Below are positions 45,105 through 55,818 of a stretch of DNA of 64,000 nucleotides, piece by piece. Every line of letters begins with the position of its first letter. Within the stretch, counting starts at the first letter, position 1. A model generated the notes under the pieces. That model was not told where the DNA came from. It saw only the letters and a list, made by a program, of their open reading frames with translations, and did not search any database. The DNA comes from Loripinus fragilis (Eukaryota > Mollusca > Bivalvia > Lucinida > Lucinidae), in the NCBI GenBank assembly GCA_964019695.1, contig OZ026522.1, positions 58,924,811 through 58,988,810 of the forward strand. The letters are read 5' to 3'. The position numbers and the translations under genes were made by a program.

Positions 45105-45281
45105 TGTCATATATACATACCCAAGTACCTGCTTTTATATAAGTCCAGTACCGGGTTTTATACCTTTATATTTGATGTAAGCACAATCTGCATTCTTGAA
45201 GTAAACCCATTATTCTGTGTGTTAGTACAATAAAAGTAGTTCCAACAATGGCTGCCTCCGTGATCTTTTCACAACATCACA
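45105..45281 (+). repeat. 3' LTR
   Basis: 177 bp, differing from the 5' LTR at four transitions (for example CAGTACCGGG against CAGTACTGGG). Confidence 0.95.
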
Positions 45282-45286
45282 GGAAT

Positions 45287-45957
45287 CAAATCAGACAAAA
45301 CAAGTATGGGTTTAAAAGCTGTACATCTGTATCTTTTATGTTTGTCTGCACAAACAAGACAATTTCCACTGATTTGTCCACACTAATTACACAAGATGGC
45401 ATATCTGCAATTAAACAACCCAGTATATTAAGATAAACAACCTAGTATATTAAGATGGGCGTAGTCAAGCATGGAAACTTATGCTACTGCGAATATCAGA
45501 ATAAGTTTTAGCTTTTCTTCAAAGCTCAATTTATGCTGTATTTTAAACATACATCGCATGCATGATCCAATGCATTTATATAATTGACAAAATAAACCCT
45601 TTTTAGTCCCCTCAACACAACCGACTTCCAAATCACTGCACTGCTGTGTACCCTTGATTTTAGCTTTAAAAAGTTGAAAGCCTATGATATCAGAGATCAA
45701 CATTTTATTAAGAACCTTAAAAGCACATGACCTAGATGGCCGTCGTGCTAACATAACGTAAAAACCCTATAAAGATCTTCGTCAGAACCGGATGGGACTT
45801 TTATATTGTATTTGGGATGTGGGTCCAAACAATTGTTCAAAATAATGATGATTCTAGTTAGGTTGAATTTGGCCTTCTTTGTGACAGTGTCAAATTTCTT
45901 TCCTAATACATTATATGAGATTTATCTTGATGTGTTAGTTATTGTAGAAGTCTAAAC
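45287..45957. other. non-coding, no gene seen
   Basis: A short duplicated phrase CAACCCAGTATATTAAGAT / CAACCTAGTATATTAAGAT lies at 45416 and 45439. Nothing else. Confidence 0.4.
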
Positions 45958-46250
45958 GTAATCGAGTATGATCAGGAAATACCACTATCACACACTGCAG
46001 ACCAACCCATGGCGCCGTGATGAAGAGCCACATTACATATACAATAACGAGATATGAGTGTGACAATACAAACAAAATCTTCCTCTCTAAGATGATTGCA
46101 AAACGAGAAAGGACACAAAGTAATGCATACCAAAACAAAGACAAACAAAGAACACCCCCCTCCCCCCCCCCACACACACACACACATACACACACACACA
46201 GTGCGGAGTACATAAACAATTGATCAATAACACTAGAACCATCTTGGACC
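45958..46250 (+). repeat. dispersed repeat R-B with (CA)n
   Basis: GATCAGGAAATACCACTATC, CACACTGCAGACC and GATTGCAAAACGAGAAAGG define R-B. Within it, 46147-46200 is a C-rich then CA-rich simple repeat. Confidence 0.65.
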
Positions 46251-46374
46251 TATCAATAACGAATGGCATAGTTTTATCTAAGATTTATGATAAACGGGAT
46301 GTATATGGATGGCTGAAACCCCCCCCCCCCTTCTAGGAAATTTTCCAGACATATCCTATCTTGTAGAGGATTGA

Positions 46375-46611
46375 AAGTAAGTAAGGGTGAAAAGATCGGG
46401 AATCGATACAATCAAGTACCAGACTTGACCCAGGATACCAATGGGACAGTGACATTCTCACAGTAGACACCAAAAACGAGAGCCAAGAGGTCCACTCTTT
46501 CCCAGCAGGTGACCACAAGGCACAAATAAATAGACGCGCACAAAGGCATAACAAACATTAGACAGAAAAACCATAAATGATCCACAAAAGAAGTACCACC
46601 TGTAGTCTAGC
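46375..46611 (+). repeat. dispersed repeat R-C, copy 1
   Basis: GATCGGGAATCGATACAATC, ACTTGACCCAGGATACCAAT and GCAGGTGACCACAAGGCACAA define the family. Other copies: 47281-47660 (+), 48285-48558 (-) and a partial at 50345-50490 (+). Layout parallels R-B, so the two may be subfamilies. Confidence 0.65.
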
Positions 46612-47280
46612 GTTAAAATGCACATAAGAGTGCTAGAAAACACGTTTGTGGGCACTTTTGCGGCATGAAGGGCAACAGTGCCTAAGTTACTAAGGGACAT
46701 GTCTTCTTTCATTTTTTGCCTGATGCCCAAACCAAAGATCATTATTAAGGTCAATAAATGAGGCCAAAGGTCACTAGGTGCAAAATGATGTATAACGCAT
46801 TAAACACAGTACTTAAGCATCAAAGACACTGGCATTTTGATGCAAATAATTTCAAAAAGCTGAAATACTAATGTCTAGTTAGATAAATCGTTGAAATTCT
46901 ATCATCTGCGATCACAAACACAGTTGTCTGTTCGTCTGTATGTATGCACAGGTACTGCATAGTACCTGGAATGGTTAAGTACATTTGTGATAGTTATCAC
47001 TTTTTCGCAAAAGCACATAATAAAAGTCTTTGTAATTCAATCTAACATTTTTGAATGAAATATAAAACTGTCTTGGAAACGCAATACTGTGCACTGATCA
47101 GTCTGCACTTGATACGCTGTATTTATTGACGTCAGCTGCGCATCTGATGTTGATTAACAGCGAGCACCAAATGCATCTTTTACACACGAAAATGAAACTA
47201 ATTACTCTTTTTGTGTGACTTTCTGTGACATCACAGATACAGCTTGATCAATTAAAATCAGTCAATATCATCTTTTATTA
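46612..47280. other. non-coding, no gene seen
   Basis: No recognisable feature. ATTGACGTCAGC (47128) contains a TGACGTCA word. Confidence 0.4.
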
Positions 47281-47660
47281 AAAGTAAGGAAGAAGACAAA
47301 GATCAGGAATCGATACAATCATGTACCACACCTGACCCAGGAAACCGAATATGAAAGTGACAAAAACACAAGACAACATCACATTCAAGAAAGCAAAGAG
47401 GTCAGCTCTTCCCCAACAGGTGACCACAAGGTTGCAACAAACAGACATCTAGTATTGGCACAGACAGACAAAAATAACAAATAATGAAAAAGATGCACAA
47501 AAGAAACACTGCCTTGGAACGATCGGTAAGAAAATTGCTCAAGGGCTTAAACTTGTTTTACGGTACCAACCTCGACATTAATTATGTAGTGGATTAAGAC
47601 ACATAGATGTTTGGTTTGCATGAAAGGCCCCATACTTATCCATGAATCATCTCCTGAATA
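47281..47660 (+). repeat. dispersed repeat R-C, copy 2
   Basis: Longer copy, continuing with CCTTGGAACGATCGGTAAG, AAGGGCTTAAAC, GGTACCAACCTCG and GTTTGGTTTGCATGAAAG. The same 3' half occurs at 50345-50490. Confidence 0.65.
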
Positions 47661-47820
47661 CTGGAGCAGAATAAATCCAGTAATTAAACCCTGAGGGAAC
47701 CGACAACAGACGCAGCATTAGGCTCCAACCATCTCATCTATAGATAAGACTTTAAGTCGGAACCTTCATAGTCTGAGGTCCGACCCACAAAAGCAAGATT
47801 ACTTATTTCTTATTTGAAAC

Positions 47821-48870
47821 GACCTGCAACAGACAGGTAGCTCGTTTGATGAACAGATGTGCATCATTTGCCAAACATTGGTTAAAAGCAAGGTGTTTAC
47901 TCTTGGTGAGGATGGATGTGACAAGCTGCTACAAGCAGCATCTGACTGATGGAAGTGCTGTGACTACAGCAACATAGATGTAATTGACATATTAAGATCG
48001 ATAGACCTCAAACACCTTAATTGCGCAGGAAAAGAGGGTTTAATATCATAGACCTTGTTTTGTAAGTTTCATGTCTGCATTCCACATAGCTAGGTGAAAG
48101 CTATACGGATACTTCAGAAGAGGCATCCACTTCTTGCGATTCTAGGCTGTCTAGGCGATCATCACCACCTCTAGGTAAATCATTTTGCATCTTTGCCTTC
48201 ACGCTTTAAGGGAGGACTTAAAACAAATACTGGCATTACCTAAGTAAGAATAGATTATGTCATAGTCATAATTTGATTTACATATGCGGGTTAAGCCCTC
48301 CAGTAAAATATTTTACTGACCGTTCCAAGGCGGTACTTCTTTTGTGGATCTTTTATGTTTTGTCTGTCTTGTGTTTGTTATGCCTTTGTGTCCGTCTGTT
48401 TAGTTGTGCCTTGTGGTCACCTGCTGGGAAAGAGCTGACCTCTTGACTCTCGTTTGTGGTGTATATCTGTGAGTATGTCACTTTCCGATTGGTATCCTGA
48501 GTCAGGTGTGGTACTTGATTGTATTGATTCCTGATCTTTGCACCCTTACTTACTTAGGCTAGCAACAATGTATGATTTTGCAGTAGAAGATTGCCTGTAC
48601 CATCCTACATGCTAAAAACTTTTCTATAGGCGTTTCAGAAACATAGAGAATCAGAAGATGTTTCGCACCACAAATTGTGTCTCCAGAAAATTGTTTTTGA
48701 ACTTAGGCTTGGCTTTGAAAATCTAGTGTATACATTGCAAGCAATATGGCAGTGTTACACTGATTTGCTCCTTGGGGAAGCATCTGGGTCATAATGAGAC
48801 AATCGAACCTCAAATACCAGGGGAATTACAGTTTGTTCCAAAACTGAATCCACGTGAACCGCTTTGAATT
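47821..48870 (+). pseudogene. decayed ORF of the uncharacterised family (N-terminal part), split by R-C
   Basis: One frame from 47821 gives SSFDEQMCIICQTLVKSKVF and GCDKLLQAASD, a stop, then IDVIDILRSIDLKHL. After an inverted R-C repeat (48285-48558) coding-like sequence resumes: EDCLYHPTC (48588), frame change, KLCLQKIVFELRLGFENLVY then LQAIWQCYTDLLLGEASG (48675-48780), and GELQFVPKLNPREPL (48820-48865). The CxxC, YHPTC, ELRLG...Y and FVPKLNP blocks occur in the order I recall for the same unknown family as 28738-29650, upstream of the part seen there. Function unknown; heavily mutated. Confidence 0.45.
48285..48558 (-). repeat. dispersed repeat R-C, copy 3 (inverted)
   Basis: Reverse complement of R-C: CCTTGTGGTCACCTGCTGGG, GGTATCCTGAGTCAGGTGTGG, ATTGATTCCTGATCTTTGC. 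Its insertion splits the relic at 47821-48870. Confidence 0.65.
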
Positions 48871-49640
48871 TTTAATTTTGAAATCAGCCAGCGAAATAGT
48901 CTAACTTCTAAAGAAAAGTGTGAACCATCAGGAAGCCAATAATCTGAGTTACTTCTGAATAAAAATACCACGCATATTTCAGAGTCTGAGTACATGTTAT
49001 ACATGTATTATGTAGCCCAGAAATTACCCAAGGAAGCAGTATCCGACAGGTTTAGGATATGGGCAGCTAACAAATGAAACAGTAGTCTGCAAATACTTGA
49101 CCCATCAGAATTGACTTTATGCGAGTGTTTTTGTTTAATAAGGAAAAAGACCCAGGTAGGCTTCCTTCTACATCTGGTGCATTAAAACTCCACATAAGAT
49201 GAGCCCATTTTCAGACAATATATGGTTGAATGTTACAATTCCATCCCCAGAGCACATTGATTTGGAAACTTGTGCATGGCTGCGAGACCAGTTGAAACCA
49301 AAGCTGTTTCTGTAAAAACCTATACCTAAAGTATGTACACAGTTGTTGCAATGCAGCTGCAAAGTGCGTGCAACAAGACGGTGCAAATGTAGATCTAACA
49401 CTAGTGATATCAATTTCTGCTGTCTTGCGGCTGTGGTTCTATAACATGTGGCAATCCACTGAATGTTGTGGGAGGATGAGTTGTAAAAAAGGACACCTAT
49501 TATTAAGTTACTATTATAAGAGATGAAAGATATCAGTTTTCAATTGTATATCTATAAATGACCTTCGAGATATTTTACTTTCAATTTCCTGTTTAAACTA
49601 TATATGCGAAAGTTGCATAGGGTGCTTTAAAAAAAAAATA
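48871..49640. other. probably a further decayed part of the unknown ORF, otherwise no gene
   Basis: No block is clear enough to annotate. Confidence 0.3.
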
Positions 49641-49670
49641 GGGAGCTGGTCACACATAAAATGCACCTTG

Positions 49671-50210
49671 TGACCTTTGACCTGATAATACGTACATTTC
49701 AAATGAGGGCATTAGCCTCTAAAATAAGAAAAGGCCATTTCAAGACTGGTTGCTGTTTAAAAGCCCAGGTAGGTTTTATGTAATAAAAATTTAAACATAA
49801 ATTGGTAATTACACATAGATGATGATTCTGAATTGAACTTGATGACCCTTGACCCTCATAAAGACCTATTATGAGGTCATAAGAATTGAAACAAATGATA
49901 TACCAATTAAAATAAAGCCACTGATATTGATCAAACAAGGCACAACTAATTCCATCAATGTCAGTCCAAATCATTATTTTATATGTATAAAATCACAAAT
50001 TTTCTATACACTTAGTGACCTTTTGACCCCTTTGTGACCTTGTGTAGGGTCAGTATGCTTTGTATATTGGAGGCATTTATTCAAGGAATATTGGCTAAGT
50101 TCGATAAACTAATTTGCCTTTTATTTTGCAAAATAAATATAAATACAAAAATTGCAAAATAAACTCATCACAATATAATGCACTTGATGACCTTTGACCC
50201 CCTATTGTGA
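49671..50210 (+). repeat. four tandem units of ~172 bp, each starting with TGACCTTTGACC
   Basis: TGACC-type dimers start at 49671, 49843, 50015 and 50188, a spacing of 172, 172 and 173 bp. The first is TGACCTTTGACCT, whose complement is AGGTCAAAGGTCA, a perfect DR1 nuclear-receptor half-site pair; the others differ by 1-2 bases. The remaining unit sequence is AT-rich and only weakly similar. Confidence 0.65.
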
Positions 50211-50344
50211 CCTTATCTGGGGTTTCCCATTTGGGCAACAGGGCAAAATCAGTTCAGGACTGTTTGCTTATATTGATAAGCCTAGTGGCACCTTATGCCT
50301 CAAAAGTGCCCACACTTCGAAAAAATTATCTCTGAGAACACCTG

Positions 50345-50490
50345 TCTACTTGGAACGGTCAGTAAAAATATTTTACTGGAGGGCTTAATCTGATTTCACG
50401 GCGCCAACCTCACCCTTAATTCATACGTGAATCAAGACATAGATATTTGGTTTGCATGAAAGACCCCTAACTTATCAATGCATCATCTCC
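50345..50490 (+). repeat. dispersed repeat R-C, partial copy
   Basis: CTTGGAACGGTCAGTAAAAA, GGAGGGCTTAATC, GGCGCCAACCTCACCC and TTGGTTTGCATGAAAG match the 3' half of R-C. Confidence 0.6.
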
Positions 50491-50663
50491 TAGAACTTAT
50501 AAATCAAGATATCAAAAGGAGATAAAGCAAAGATAAGGACTCAGCAGTAATTAAAACTGAATACTGGAGCAAAAGAAATCCAACAGGTAAACCCTGGTGG
50601 GTCTGACAAACAGCCAAAGCATAATGCCCCTACCATCCCATCAATAGCCAAGTCTTTTAAGAA

Positions 50664-52300
50664 ATGTTTGCACTCTGTGCGTAGGGACGTTATTTTGTAG
50701 GAGCCTGTAGCATGCGTTACTTTATCAAATTAAGAAAAAGTAAATTGAAAGTTTTGGCTACAAATTAAAGACATTAAAATATATTTGTTACGTCATTGAT
50801 ATAGTCTGCATACTGGATATCATAACTACGTATGACAGTCGTGTGAACAAAATTACGGCTTCCTATGGTGTCACATGCGTTACATAAATCAGATACCTCA
50901 TTAAAATTTGCAAGTGTGGCTAACACTATTAACATTCTAAATCTCTCTGTGTGTTTTGCAAAATGTTTTTAACCATGTCTGACTAGCTTATACAATTGGC
51001 TAACCGAAAAAATCAAAGTTTGTTTCCCTATCTTAAATATTTTTTTCTGGAATTAGCAATGTAACAACCCTACCCCTACCCAGTTTTAAGGTGAAAAGTT
51101 TGGTATAAAAGCTACAGTAAAAATAGTTAAAAAATATTTGCAGGTAATGAATATATTTATAGTTTGGGAATTTTTGCTAATATAAAAAGACCCATTAATC
51201 TGCAAGTTTGTTGCGAAATTTATAATATCAGAGGCTGTTACATCTATTACCTGATGTACTAAATGGGCGAGCTCATTGTCCTTACGTAGAATATGCCTAA
51301 AATGTTTTAATCTCCTGGAGGGAATTTCGCAGACACATTCCTTCTTGAAGTACAACTCAAGCTGCATCGAATAAGGGATGTTTGCACTCTCTAACTTAGG
51401 GCGTTAGTTGGAAACAGCCTTTTATATGCGTTACTATATCAAATAATGAAAATGTAGTTTGAAAGTTTGAGCTAAAATTGTGAAAATACTTGCAGCTGCT
51501 GGATATCTTACATTGTTTAGGGACTTTAAGCTGGCTCATATGATAACGACTTATAGATCTGCAAGGTGTAAATAAGTTTTAGTTGTCAGAGTGCGGTACA
51601 TATGTTACATGGCATAACGAGTGAGCAAGAGTATTGTCTTTACTTAAGAGAAAGTGTTTCTGAAAGAATGAATATATTTTACATGTTTCTCTATAGATAT
51701 ATTGTCATTGGTGCCTTAACTTAGAAATTATATTGAGAGCATGCTATCAAACCAATAGATATTTGTTACACATTTTATAAATAAACTATTTTCATATATT
51801 TCTTAATATGTAAAATGCTTAAACATATAGGGACACAAACAGAGAAGATTGCTTCACATTCGAACAGGGCAGTTTATAAATAATCCTATTAAATCTAAAT
51901 AGTCAAAATCAATCATCATCTGAGTCTACTTCATACACAACATCCATCATTGTGTCTTCTTCAGTGTTATCATCATCATCATCATCATCGTAATAAGTAA
52001 AATCATCAAACAGTATTTGACTTCAAGCTGAGTAAGTGCCTGTTCCATCCCAATCCCCTTTGGAATTCTGCAGACATAATACATCTTATATAACCATTTA
52101 TGGTGCAATGAATAAGAAATTTTTGCACTCTGTCAGTCGGGACGTTAGCGTGTAACAGCTTGTTACATATGTTATTATATCAATTTGAAAATAAGAAATT
52201 TGAGTGTTTGAGCTACAGAAAGAAGACATTAAAATTATCTGATAAATTAACATTAATTTGATAAATAAACGTGCAAGAGTTGTGGTTCTTGTGCATGACA
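50664..52300 (+). repeat. tandem repeat, two ~714-741-bp units and part of a third
   Basis: ATGTTTGCACTCT followed by GGGACGTTA- and GCGTTACTTTATCAAA-like sequence starts units at 50664, 51378 and 52119. Non-coding; a TCATCA run lies at ~51969-51990. Confidence 0.6.
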
Positions 52301-52372
52301 CGTCGTCTGAATGTGCTTTACAAATGTATGAAGTTACGGTGAAATATCTCTAAGGGCTATCAGGTTATAGAG

Positions 52373-52440
52373 TGGACACATTTTTGTGACGGACAGACGT
52401 ACATACAGACAGATAAACGGACGGACGAACGGACGGACGC
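52373..52440. repeat. GGAC-type simple repeat
   Basis: Degenerate ACGGACGGACGAACGG repeat. Confidence 0.8.
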
Positions 52441-52559
52441 AAGGGGAAAAGCAATATATCTCCAGACCCTTTCAGGGGCTCATGTCTCACAGTTGTCAGA
52501 ACTAAAGCAAACCTCAAATTGAGCTTCAGTTGACGATACGACAAGTACCATGCGTGCAC

Positions 52560-52735
52560 AGATATTTATAAAGGATGCCATGGCTTTCCGTGACGGTTAT
52601 AAAGTACAAAAAATAACTGCTCCCCAATGAGATATATTTAAAGTCATGGAAAACCGGTACCTTCCAAAACATTCAATGTCATGGAAATCCGCGACAAAGG
52701 CTAGCCGTGGATTTCCGTGTAATCCCTGCCTGTTT
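52560..52735. repeat. MITE-like repeat related to 33008
   Basis: ACAAAGGCTAGCCGTGGATT then CCGTGTAATCCCTGCCTG is the reverse complement of the left end of the repeat at 33008. Confidence 0.45.
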
Positions 52736-52786
52736 ATTAGAAGAATAATTGCAGTGTAAAAATTTCGGCATTTATTTTAAATTATA

Positions 52787-53096
52787 CCCTTGTTATGGTA
52801 ACAAAAATGGTCGCCTTAATAAGGTTAAACAGAGAAATTGCCATTTTAGACCAAAATTAAGGATTTTGGAGACCGATTTATTACGAATTAGATATCAGCA
52901 CAGCTAAAATCAATTCCAAAAAATCCTTTAAATATGTTGTGTGCCATGGTAATTTTCATGTTCTGATAAAATATATTTTGGTATTTGCTTGAGTTCTATG
53001 TAAATTTCTCTGTCAAACCTCTCAATTTTGCTCCAAAATGGTAAATTTCCTATTTTGAGCCTATTTTGGCAGCCATTTTTGTTACCATAGTATCGG
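52787..53096. mobile_element. foldback MITE with ATGGTAACAAAAATGG ends
   Basis: TTATGGTAACAAAAATGGTCGCC (52794) pairs with GGCAGCCATTTTTGTTACCATAG (53070), and inner segments also pair. About 300 bp, no coding capacity. Confidence 0.65.
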
Positions 53097-53644
53097 TAAA
53101 AGTCAAAGTAATTTGATAAACTAATAAGAACAAATTTGTGAAAACCATTTTTTTTCTTTTAGCCACAGGGGGGGGGGGGGACAAAAAGGCCCTTAATGCA
53201 CGTAGCTCTTTTCTGTTTCCTAATTTTGAAGGCAACGCTATTCGACGAGACACTTAATTGAAATTTTCGATACCAATATTATTTCTTCAATCTAGAAATC
53301 AGTTTATGTGCCAGAGCACACATTTTAAGGTACGTCGAAAGCAAACATCAAGGCCATCGAATAGCATTTTCTGATTTCTAAAATGTTTGTATTTGTTAGA
53401 AAAAATAATGATTTGGTTGAACTTAAGGCCCATCTCATTCATATGAAGCAGGTCCCTCTTGTTCATAACACAGTATTGATTTTATGCGATGAAGGAGCTG
53501 GATTCGTAACCATGCTAGTACACATGCCATGTGCGGAATACAGATTCGAAATATATATATATACTGATTTTTTTCTGAATCCCTTTTGTATATGCTTTAA
53601 TGTTGGTATTAGATTGTGTCCCTATGGAGATGCATTGCATTAGT

Positions 53645-54105
53645 TAGGAAGCCTCTTTGCGAGCTTAACATGATTTGTGTTTTAACAACAACAGACTCTA
53701 GGCCGAAGATTTGGCGCCAGTTAAATGCATTTAAGCCCCCGCCCCCGCCGGCTTAGGCTTCCGTCCTTTCTAAAGCGGTGGTTATGTTGTTGTAATGTGT
53801 TGATAAATGTACCTCCCATTGTGTGTGGGGGCTCTGCGTTGGTCTTTGTTTTGGTATGCATTACTTTGTATCCTTTAAATTTTTGCAATCATCTTGACGA
53901 GGAAGAGAGAGAGAGCTAGTTGCTTTGCTCTAATTAACGTATGGCTTGTTAATGTTAAACTTCTGTGGCTCTTCCTCGTGGTACCGTGGGATGCTCTGCA
54001 TTGTGTGATTGTGGTATTTCCTGATCATACTCATTTACCTTTTGCTTTGTGTTTGCTTATGTACTGTACAAATGAAATAAAGTTTAAACAAAGCCTAGTG
54101 TCCTA
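53645..54105 (-). repeat. dispersed repeat R-B, inverted copy
   Basis: TGCATTGTGTGATTGTGGTA and TTCCTGATCATACTCATTTACC on the plus strand. Counterpart of 11845-12310, so it is older than the duplication. Confidence 0.65.
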
Positions 54106-54118
54106 TTTGTGGGACATA

Positions 54119-54178
54119 GTCAAACAGTGGAGTCCAAGATCAGACGCCACAAAACGCAGCTTCTGATCAGAGTCTCCA
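54119..54178. repeat. GATCAG hairpin, right arm lost
   Basis: TCAAACAGTGGAGTCCAAGA and CTTCTGATCAGAGTCTCCAG; the terminal CTGTTTG is missing. Confidence 0.6.
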
Positions 54179-55455
54179 GTAACTCACAAGCTAGATCCCT
54201 GACACAATTCAAAGGAGTTATAATCTGCTGAAGTCAACAATATAGCACAAAACATATCTTGAAAAGCATTTAAAATGTTAACCTCTCAAAATGCTTTAAT
54301 ACACATTATTTTGAGAGATTATATGTACCAAAATGTTTTATATGTTCTTGGACAATACTGTCGACTTCTGCAGAAGTTTAAGCATACAGTAAAGCATTTT
54401 CAAACAATGAGACTATAGATGCTCATGTTCAAGGGGCGTATTTGTTCTACTCAGCAATAGACCCAAGTATCTGTGGGCCAGCTTATAACAAGTAGAGCCA
54501 CATGAAAAGTAAAGAAACATTAATACTGTCCAAATGTTGTTTTATTCATTTTTTGCACAAGAAATTGATTGTACATGTATATACTAAACGGAAAAAAAAC
54601 ATGTATATCAAACCTTTTCAAAATTACTGGTAGTGAATCTAGATCAGCTGGCTTCTAACGAAACCATCTGATCAGGATTCAACTAGGAAGTCCATACCAT
54701 TAAATGATATCAGTCTTCGGAACTGGCTGCAAAACGCATTACTCACACCGGATAGGCGGCAATTGAAAACAATCGACGAACGCGGATCAAAAATCGCTAG
54801 ATATAGTATTTTCGATCGCCATTTGTCGCCAATCGGGCAACAAATGGCAATCGAAAACTCTGATTCTAACGATTTTTGATCTACGTTCGTCGCTAGTATT
54901 AACGTTTTCGCTTGCCGCCTACCCGGTGTGTTATTGGAAACAGCATTTAAACTTTACATGCAAACATTAACCCATTTTACAATGTCGTCTGCTGATTACG
55001 TCCGCTGCAAATATTCAAGTGCACTTCAGACTAGATTCTTTTATTGAAGCAAACAATATAACCCTGGTCGGACTGCTGGTAAGTCCGTTACATCATCACA
55101 AGACGAGAAGAGCAGACGACAAAAGTCTCGACTAGTGGGGTAAGGGATAATTGACTCTCTCGACAGCTCTCAACTGTCGCCTACCAACTGTGCTTGTCCT
55201 CCCTATTAAACACTAAAGCACCAATCACATCAAGTCGTCTGCTTTCTCGTATGCTGAATTTTTAAGAAGCCTCTGTGACACAACAGAAAACACTTCAGAA
55301 TAAATTATCGTCTATTTCAAATGCAAAAATGAACCTTAATGTTTCTCATGGTCCCATGTCTTTGTTCGTCCATCTTTGATACATCAGACAGGTCCTTGAT
55401 CATGCCCCAGACTTGGTCTCTCCTCTCTCAGCACTTGTCACCCAAAACAAAGCTT

Positions 55456-55695
55456 TGAAGTTCAAAGCTGTGTTCATGTTAAGCTCTCGTCAGCATGAAA
55501 TTGGTTCTGGTCATAAATTTTAAAATGCCAACATTTGTTGGTATTTTAAAATTTATGACAAGGACAAATGGCATTTTCTGCTACTAAGCATGATCATGCC
55601 TCACTTATCCGTATTCTGATATTTATCATAAAGATTACTAATTTCATGCCCGTTAGTACTGAGCATGAAAAAGTTCTATAACCTCAGAGCCCGGA
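55456..55695. mobile_element. GAGGTTAT MITE downstream of EGF-CFC gene 3
   Basis: Counterpart of 8593-8830 and 18890-19128, with TTTTAAAATGCCAACATTTG/TTGGTATTTTAAA and a CTATAACCTCAGAGCCC right end. Confidence 0.6.
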
Positions 55696-55818
55696 TTGTT
55701 GACTTAAGTCTTGTAGCTGCTTCTTCAGACCGGATCTTCTTGGGCTGATGTTGTGTACTGCTTCTTCACGCCAGTGTTGGTACTAGGCTCTTCGTAGCTG
55801 CTTGTTTCCTAGGACCAA

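Larger units (their letters stand above)
34957..45281 (+). mobile_element. Ty3/gypsy-type LTR retrotransposon, full-length but inactive, with nested LINE
   Basis: Two 177-bp LTRs (TG...CA) are flanked by GGAAT at 34952-34956 and 45282-45286. Domain order is gag, protease, RT, RNase H, integrase, which is the Ty3/gypsy order. Without the nested LINE and its duplicated target, the element is 4,767 bp. Damage: frame changes near 35965, 36500 and 43000, a stop at 44314, and the LINE in the RT. The LTRs differ at 4 of 177 positions, all transitions, implying moderately recent insertion. No envelope frame is present. Confidence 0.95.

Noticed and set aside
45935..46219. Cys/Val-repeat protein frames
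   Set aside because: Translation of the CA and C-rich simple repeat within R-B.
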